DNA from: an uncultured Oscillospiraceae bacterium
GTDB taxonomy: Bacteria; Bacillota; Clostridia; Oscillospirales; Acutalibacteraceae
Length of the DNA stretch: 8,773 bases
Direction of reading: 5' to 3'
NCBI GenBank assembly: GCA_900552925.1
Contig: USBH01000062.1
Span: forward strand, 1 to 8,773
The first letter of the stretch is position 1, and each line of letters starts with the position of its first letter. Below the pieces are notes generated by a model. It was not told the DNA's origin, did not search any database, and saw only the letters and a program-made list of their open reading frames with translations. The translations under genes were made by a program, and so were the position numbers. Positions 5,075 through 8,773 of this stretch are shown in pieces.

Positions 5075-6616
5075 TGCGTTCCTCCATTTCGCCGGGATGC
5101 CTGTGTTTTGTTCGGTTCTGCCGTCCTCCGTCGAGAAATAATCGAAATGTGCCGTGCAGTTCCCCTCGGCAAACATGCCCGCAAAGCAGCCGGTGAACGT
5201 GCAGTTCATGCACTCGGTCGAAAGGAGCTGCGTGCTGCCGGTGCCGATGACCTGCAGATGCGCCGCGTCCGGCCCGGCCAGGAACGTGTATTTCGTCCGC
5301 TCCGCCTCAATGCGGAGCACGAGCGTATCCGTATTCTCGAAAAAGACCGGCTCCGAGAGCGTCTGCATATCGACCACGCGGCGGCGCAGCTGCACGGAAA
5401 GGCCGTTTTCCGCCGGATGCGCCAGCAGCTCGTAGTGGTGCTCGTTCGTGTGGAAGATCGTGAGGCCCGCCGCAGAAGCTCTCTCGCCGGAAAGCTGCAT
5501 GCGCGTCTCATACCGCAGCGCAAACTGCTGCTGCCGCACGCCGAGGAACGTCGGCGCGCCGATGTCGTCGAGCGTGGCTTCGCTGCCGCGCAGCGTCAGG
5601 CCGTCGCCGAACGCGTAGCGGCTGCGATCCGGGTTGCGCAGGTACGCCCAGCGCGGCGCCGGTACGCGGTCCGTGAAATCGTCGCGCCAGCTCCGCGGTA
5701 CGCGGACGCAGCCCTCGCCCTCCACCTGCATCTCGGCGGTGATGTACCGGTTCCCGTTCACGACCGGCCAGCCGTTTTCGTCCCACTCGACCGGCAGGAG
5801 CATCGTCTCGCGGCCGGTGTGGTGGAGCATGAAGATGGACGGGCGGATCGCGTGGCAGACCATCCACCATTTGCCGTCCGGCGCTTCGACGAGATCGGCG
5901 TGGCCGACCGCGTGGAATTCGACCTCGCGCTGCACGTTGCGGTGCGTGACGATCGGGTTGTGCGGGCAGGATTCATACGGGCCCCAGACCGAGCGGCTGC
6001 GCGCGATCGTCTCCATGTGGCCGTATTCCGTGCCGCCCTCGGCGATCATCAGGTAATACCAGCCGTTGATCTTGTACAGGTGCGGCCCCTCCGGGCACTT
6101 GCCGCCGGTGCCGTACCAGATGATCTTCGTCTCGCCGAGCCGCTTTCCGGTTTCAAGGTCGACCGGGAACATGCCGATGCCGGGCCGTCCGCTCTCGTCG
6201 CTGTGCGTCCCGGTGTAGTAGACGGTGCCGTCGTCGTCCCAGAACAGCGAGGGGTCGATGCCGCCCTGGTCGATGTAGACCGGCTCCGACCATTCGCCGC
6301 GGATGTCGTCCGTCCAGACGAAGAAGTTGCCGCCGTTCGACACATTCGTCGTAATCATGTAAAACCGGCCGTCGCGGCAGCGGATCGTCGGCGCATAGAT
6401 GCCGCCCGAGGTGCGGCAGTTTTCGAGCGGAAGCTGGCTGTCGCGCGTCAGCACGTGGCCGATCTGCTCCCAGTGCAGCAAATCGCGGCTGTGCCACAGC
6501 GGCACGCCCGGGAAAAACTCGAACGAGCTGTTGACCAGATAATAATCCTCGCCGACGCGGCAGACGCTCGGGTCGGGATAGAAGCCCGGGATGATCGGGT
6601 TCTCATAAGTAAGCAT
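4415..6616 (-). CDS. GH43 glycosidase continuing in frame into a SAM methyltransferase
   Basis: The open frame encodes 733 residues. Residues 1-300 form a GH43 five-bladed propeller of the beta-xylosidase/alpha-L-arabinofuranosidase type, which hydrolyses xylo- or arabino-oligosaccharides with inversion. The three acidic catalytic residues are in place: D15 in PGFYPDPS (base), D121 in GGIDPS (pKa modulator) and E176 in CPEGPHLY (acid). Residues about 310-495 form the C-terminal beta-sandwich seen in many family members. Residues 515-733 are a complete methyltransferase (see next entry), joined by a linker of about 20 residues with no stop. The ATG at 6616 is set by GGGAGGT six bases upstream; an earlier TTG at 6631 overlaps that site. 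No signal peptide is visible, so it acts in the cytoplasm on imported oligosaccharides. It is divergent from the CE15-like esterase. It is either a real fusion or two genes after loss of a stop codon. Confidence 0.88.
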   Translation of the reverse strand: MLTYENPIIPGFYPDPSVCRVGEDYYLVNSSFEFFPGVPLWHSRDLLHWEQIGHVLTRDSQLPLENCRTSGGIYAPTIRCRDGRFYMITTNVSNGGNFFVWTDDIRGEWSEPVYIDQGGIDPSLFWDDDGTVYYTGTHSDESGRPGIGMFPVDLETGKRLGETKIIWYGTGGKCPEGPHLYKINGWYYLMIAEGGTEYGHMETIARSRSVWGPYESCPHNPIVTHRNVQREVEFHAVGHADLVEAPDGKWWMVCHAIRPSIFMLHHTGRETMLLPVEWDENGWPVVNGNRYITAEMQVEGEGCVRVPRSWRDDFTDRVPAPRWAYLRNPDRSRYAFGDGLTLRGSEATLDDIGAPTFLGVRQQQFALRYETRMQLSGERASAAGLTIFHTNEHHYELLAHPAENGLSVQLRRRVVDMQTLSEPVFFENTDTLVLRIEAERTKYTFLAGPDAAHLQVIGTGSTQLLSTECMNCTFTGCFAGMFAEGNCTAHFDYFSTEDGRTEQNTGIPAKWRNAMDDKGFDRWADDYDQTVRTMEEAEAYPFAGYRQVLERIYELVRAGRGRSVFDVRSVLDVGFGTGVLTRRLYADGCKITGVDFSERMIEIAQAQMPEAVLLRHDFSQGLPAALEKERFDFIICTYALHHLDYAAQADFLRTLFRHLAPGGQVLVGDVAFATAQEQAACREKAGADWDAEEYYPVAEQLRPLFPDLRFEKISHCAGVFVFGGEQTTAENQK
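5081..5085 (-). promoter_or_regulatory. Internal ribosome binding site before the methyltransferase
   Basis: GGAGG on the - strand lies six bases upstream of the ATG at 5074, within the GH43 reading frame (codons for Trp-Arg). A consensus site exactly ahead of a natural methyltransferase N-terminus argues for an independent start. Confidence 0.75.
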
Positions 6617-6645
6617 GCAAAGACCTCCCAAAAATTTCTGCTTTT

Positions 6646-6674
6646 ATTCTACAGGGCGCCGCGGAAAAAGTCAA
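6646..6674 (-). promoter_or_regulatory. Promoter of the GH43 gene
   Basis: On the - strand TTGACT (6674-6669), a 17-bp spacer and TAGAAT (6651-6646) predict a start near 6639, with a short leader of about 23 nt to the ATG at 6616. The spacer contains GGCGCCGCG (6655-6663), which recurs in the divergent promoter. Confidence 0.75.
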
Positions 6675-6683
6675 TTTCTTCCC

Positions 6684-6712
6684 TTTACAGGCGGCGCCGC
6701 GCCCTCTATAAT
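6684..6712 (+). promoter_or_regulatory. Promoter of the CE15-like esterase gene
   Basis: TTTACA (6684-6689), a 17-bp spacer and a perfect TATAAT (6707-6712) predict a start near 6719, about 30 nt before the ATG at 6750. The two divergent -35 boxes are only nine bases apart, so polymerases or a shared regulator could affect both genes. Confidence 0.8.
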
Positions 6713-6749
6713 GAAAGCAGCTTTGGAATTTGCAAAGGAGTTGTATCGT

Positions 6750-7781
6750 ATGAAACTGCCCGAAAACCTGCCGCGCTTCGACGCGGTGCCGCGCGAGGAG
6801 GCCCTGCGGCTGCTCTGCGCCCACGAGTACGGCTTTCCGCCCGCACAGCCGGAAGCCGTCGATTTCCGCGAGGTCGAGACCGACGACACGTTCTGCGCCG
6901 GGAAAGCTATCCTGCACCGGATTGAGGCCGACGTGCACCAGAACGACAAAGCCTTCACCTTCCCGTTCTACTTCGTCTGCCCGAAAAGCGCGCAGCCGAC
7001 GCCTGCCGTCGTGCTGATCAACTTCACGCCCGCCGCGCCGGACCCCTACCTGCCCTCGGAAGAGCTCTGCGACCTCGGCCTTGCGGTCGCCTCGTTCGGC
7101 TACACCGACGTTTCCCCCGACAACGACGACTTTGTCTCCGGGGCCGGCGGCCTGCTCGGCGTCGACCGCAGCGACCCGCACGCGCCGGGCAAGATCGCGA
7201 TCTGGGCCTGGGCGGCGCGCATCGTGATGGATTACGTGCAGACGCGCCCGGAGGTCGACCTGCGCAACGTCGCCGTGGCCGGCCACTCGCGCCTCGGCAA
7301 GACCGCGCTGTTCGCCGCGGCCCTCGACGAGCGGTTCCGCTTCGCCTTCGCAAATGAATCGGGCTGCGCAGGCGCGGCGCTGTTCCGCGGCAAGACCGGC
7401 GAAACCGCCGCCGACATCTGCCGCGTGTTCCCCTTCTGGTTCTGCCCCGATTTTCAGAACTACACCGAAACGGACGACGCGCTGCCGTTCGACCAGCATT
7501 TCCTGCTCTCGCTGATCGCGCCGCGCCGCGTGTACGTCGCCAGCGCGGCGGAGGACCTCTGGGCCGACCCGCAGTCGGAGCTGCGCGCGTGCCTTGCCGC
7601 CTCCCCGGCCTTTGAAGCGCACGGCTGCCGCGGGCTGCAGCTGGACCGCGAGCCGCTTCAGCCGGGCGACTGCCTGCACGCGGGCGATATCGGCTACCAC
7701 CTCCGCGCGGGCAGCCACTACCTCAGCCGCGAGGACTGGCAGAAATTTGCCGCCTACATGCAGAAGCATAAAAACGCATAA
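6750..7781 (+). CDS. CE15-like alpha/beta-hydrolase (glucuronoyl or acetyl-xylan esterase type)
   Basis: This 343-residue alpha/beta hydrolase resembles carbohydrate esterase family 15 and related acetyl-xylan esterases. The nucleophile elbow is GHSRLGKTAL (178-187, S180), the SRxGK form typical of CE15. It is followed by NESGCAGAALFRGKTGE (202-218, E203), LPFDQHFLLSLIAPRRVYVASAAEDLWADP (245-274, acid candidates E268/D269) and the histidine of AGSHYLSREDW (H323). CE15 enzymes cleave esters between glucuronic acid on xylan and lignin alcohols or simple alcohols. The ATG at 6750 is set by AAAGGAG (6734-6740) nine bases upstream. The longer frame from 6615 would include the promoter and is rejected. 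No signal peptide or lipobox is seen, unusual for a family whose studied members are mostly secreted, so it should act on imported oligosaccharides with the divergent GH43 enzyme. The exact ester is unproven. Confidence 0.82.
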   Translation: MKLPENLPRFDAVPREEALRLLCAHEYGFPPAQPEAVDFREVETDDTFCAGKAILHRIEADVHQNDKAFTFPFYFVCPKSAQPTPAVVLINFTPAAPDPYLPSEELCDLGLAVASFGYTDVSPDNDDFVSGAGGLLGVDRSDPHAPGKIAIWAWAARIVMDYVQTRPEVDLRNVAVAGHSRLGKTALFAAALDERFRFAFANESGCAGAALFRGKTGETAADICRVFPFWFCPDFQNYTETDDALPFDQHFLLSLIAPRRVYVASAAEDLWADPQSELRACLAASPAFEAHGCRGLQLDREPLQPGDCLHAGDIGYHLRAGSHYLSREDWQKFAAYMQKHKNA

Positions 7782-7807
7782 GCCGTATAAAGCAAAAAAG
7801 TGAAATC

Positions 7808-7856
7808 AGCCCCCGCCGCAGGCCGAAGCAGCAGCCTGCAGCGGGGGCTTTTCTTT
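7808..7856 (+). terminator. Terminator of the esterase gene, probably bidirectional
   Basis: The outer stem AGCCCCCGC (7808-7816) pairs with GCGGGGGCT (7841-7849). The inner stem GCAGGC (7818-7823) pairs with GCCTGC (7834-7839). TTTTCTTT follows on the + strand, and on the - strand the stem is followed by GATTTCACTTTTTT. It lies 26 nt after the esterase stop. Confidence 0.92.
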
Positions 7857-7948
7857 AGAAATCCGCGTGGATGTACATGGCGTTTTCATCGGTCGAATTT
7901 TACCGCCTCGCTTCTGCCCGGGATCATCGTGACGGCCGCGTGCGGCAT
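7855..7948 (-). pseudogene. Probable broken tautomerase gene
   Basis: On the - strand an ATG at 7948, preceded by AAAGGAAG at eight bases' spacing, starts MPHAAVTMIPGRSEAVKFDR and stops at a TGA (7888-7886). The pattern MPHxxVxMxPGRSE is the N-terminus of 4-oxalocrotonate tautomerase-like proteins, whose catalytic base is Pro after the initiator Met. Family members run about 60-130 residues, so this is a stub. A second frame gives STDENAMYIHADF and a TAA at 7857-7855, directly against the bidirectional terminator, as a gene end would be. An internal deletion with frame change would explain both. The N-terminal match is short, so confidence is moderate. Confidence 0.45.
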
Positions 7949-7983
7949 GCGGACCGCTTCCTTTCTCTCAAAAATCAGCTGCG

Positions 7984-8023
7984 AAAATGACAAAAGCGCC
8001 GATGCAGATGCATCAGCGCTTTT
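7984..8023 (-). terminator. Terminator of tRNA-Ser
   Basis: AAAAGCGC (7992-7999) pairs with GCGCTTTT (8016-8023) and the inner stem GATGC (8001-8005) pairs with GCATC (8010-8014). On the - strand it is followed by TTTTGTCATTTT. It begins two bases past the tRNA CCA end. Confidence 0.88.
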
Positions 8024-8024
8024 C

Positions 8025-8111
8025 TGGCGGAGAGGATGCGACTCGAACGCACAATGCCTTGCGGCACACCACATTTCCAATGTGGCTCCTTACCAATTAG
8101 AATACCTCTCC
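8025..8111 (-). tRNA. tRNA-Ser(GGA)
   Basis: This is a class II tRNA. Acceptor GGAGAGG (8111-8105) pairs with CCTCTCC (8035-8029), the discriminator is G and CCA is encoded (8027-8025). The anticodon stem CCACA/TGTGG holds loop TTGGAAA, giving GGA (8078-8076), which reads TCC and TCT serine codons. The long variable arm (TGCCGCAAGGCA) and T arm GTGCGTTCGAGTCGCAT complete it. The D stem TTCT/AGGA is short but closes with one G-T pair. Confidence 0.95.
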
Positions 8112-8125
8112 ATGGCGACTTCGAT

Positions 8126-8154
8126 ATTATAACGCATATACCGCAAAAAATCAA
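8126..8154 (-). promoter_or_regulatory. Promoter of tRNA-Ser
   Basis: On the - strand TTGATT (8154-8149), a 17-bp spacer and TATAAT (8131-8126) predict a start near 8119, eight bases before the tRNA 5' end. Confidence 0.82.
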
Positions 8155-8253
8155 GGGGTATTTTCAAATTTTTTTGCCTTTGTTTTTGCCCCCGCCGGCC
8201 TGTAATTTTTCTGTAAAAAAACACAAATGCCTAGTGCTTTTTCCCCGAAACCT

Positions 8254-8262
8254 TGGTATAAT
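8254..8262 (+). promoter_or_regulatory. Extended -10 promoter of the Ppx/GppA gene
   Basis: TTGGTATAAT contains an extended -10 (TG-n-TATAAT, with TATAAT at 8257-8262). The -35 region (about 8234-8240) is a poor match, which the extended -10 can offset. A second TATAAT at 8269-8274 lacks any -35. The region 8160-8225 is rich in T and A runs and holds no gene I can support. Confidence 0.6.
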
Positions 8263-8302
8263 GATAGATATAATGAAACCTTCCGAAAGGTGGTGCCCTG
8301 AT

Positions 8303-8724
8303 TTGAACAAAAAAAGCGCGGGCGGCCCTGCGGCTGTCATCGAAATCGGCTCCAGCGCCGTGCGCATGCGCGTATCCCAGCTGCGCCGCGGAGAGATCGA
8401 AACGCTGGACGCGCTGGAATACCCTGTTTATCTCGGACACGAAGTATTCAACGATGGGCGGATCAGCTTTGAAGGCCTGCGCCTGCTCTCGTCCATTCTC
8501 GAAAAATTCACCGCTGCGCTGGCCGACTACGGCTGCAAGAACGTGCGCGTCGTCTCCTCCACCGTCATGCGCGAGGCGGAAAACCGCTCGTTCGTCGCCG
8601 ACCAGCTCAAAATCCACAACAACCTGAATCTGGAGATCCTCGAGTACAGCGCCGAAAAAGCGCTGATCTGCTCGGAGACCATCCGCATCCTCCGGCAGCA
8701 GAGCAAGCTGGATATGAAGGACAC
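8303..8724 (+). CDS. Ppx/GppA-type phosphatase, 3'-truncated
   Basis: The first 140 residues belong to the Ppx/GppA family (actin-like ATPase fold) that hydrolyses polyphosphate or pppGpp. The opening strand and phosphate loop are AAVIEIGSSAVRMRV (10-24), standing for the family's DxGSNS motif, here with Glu and changed following residues. The second block is VRVVSSTVMREAENRSFV, matching the family's VATSAxRxAxN signature. Then comes a glutamate-rich strand, LEILEYSAEKAL, where the family has the conserved hxxISGxxEA catalytic region. Start choice: no ATG exists upstream in frame. TTG at 8303 follows AAAGGTGG (8286-8293) by nine bases. The gene is cut by the library adapter at 8725. In many Firmicutes such genes neighbour polyphosphate kinase, so ppk may follow outside the window. 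Substrate choice between polyphosphate and pppGpp is not decidable. Confidence 0.85.
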
Positions 8725-8773
8725 CTGTCTCTTATACACATCTGACGCTGCCGACGAATTAGACGGTGTAGAT
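8725..8773. other. Nextera i5-side library adapter (not genomic)
   Basis: Positions 8725-8743 are the Tn5 mosaic end in reverse (CTGTCTCTTATACACATCT), continuing into the Nextera Read 1 tail to 8757. An 8-nt i5 index slot ATTAGACG follows (8758-8765), then GTGTAGAT, the inner end of P5. Reverse-strand translation gives the artefact residues MYKRQ, so the ORF starting there is spurious. Confidence 0.98.

Noticed and set aside
6615..6749. N-terminal extension of the esterase from 6615
   Set aside because: It would overlap both divergent promoters and precede the AAAGGAG site that sets the ATG at 6750.
4643..6925. Very long + strand open frame opposite the GH43 gene
   Set aside because: Arginine/alanine-rich shadow of a GC-rich gene. 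It has no ribosome site and no family motifs, and the - strand frame carries all GH43 catalytic motifs.
30..8743. 19-bp inverted ends suggesting a composite transposon spanning the window
   Set aside because: They are the Tn5 mosaic ends of the Nextera library adapters, with index and P5/P7 tails outside them.

Overview
The insert is GC-rich DNA (visibly about 60% or more in the genes). It has Firmicutes-style signals: GGAGG-type ribosome binding sites, sigma-70 promoters with 17-bp spacers, Rho-independent hairpins with T tracts, and tRNAs with encoded CCA. With cytoplasmic xylan-type enzymes and TIM-barrel sugar isomerases, this suggests an uncultured plant-fibre-using Clostridia-like bacterium, probably gut or rumen. 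That placement is inference. Both ends carry complete Illumina Nextera adapters with index sequences, so only about 49-8724 is biological and both terminal genes are cut by library construction.

Layout. 49-1370 (+): the 3' part of one sugar phosphate isomerase/epimerase gene followed by a complete related gene, closed by a terminator. 1513-2511 (-): an NAD-dependent epimerase/reductase, divergent from a TetR-type regulator at 2710-3291 (+). Their promoters overlap on an 8-bp palindromic -10 core. 3376-3449 (+): tRNA-Gly(CCC) with promoter and terminator. 3500-4280: lower-GC DNA with a possible acetyltransferase 5' stub (-) and the C-terminal part of a large serine recombinase (+). 4281-4367 (-): tRNA-Leu(CAA). 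4415-6616 (-): a family 43 glycoside hydrolase whose frame continues, without a stop, into a class I SAM methyltransferase that has its own ribosome binding site. 6750-7781 (+): a CE15-like esterase, divergent from the hydrolase. 7855-7948 (-): a probable broken tautomerase. 8025-8111 (-): tRNA-Ser(GGA). 8303-8724 (+): the 5' part of a Ppx/GppA phosphatase gene.

How the genes may work together. The GH43 enzyme and the CE15-like esterase lack signal peptides and are divergently transcribed. They could finish the breakdown of imported, esterified xylo-oligosaccharides in the cytoplasm, and the two isomerases could process released or related sugars. The TetR protein probably controls itself and the divergent reductase. 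I see no defence system, CRISPR array or complete mobile element. The most unusual points are the in-frame GH43-methyltransferase join, a 16-bp inverted repeat over the tRNA-Leu promoter and 5' end, and gene stubs next to tRNA genes.
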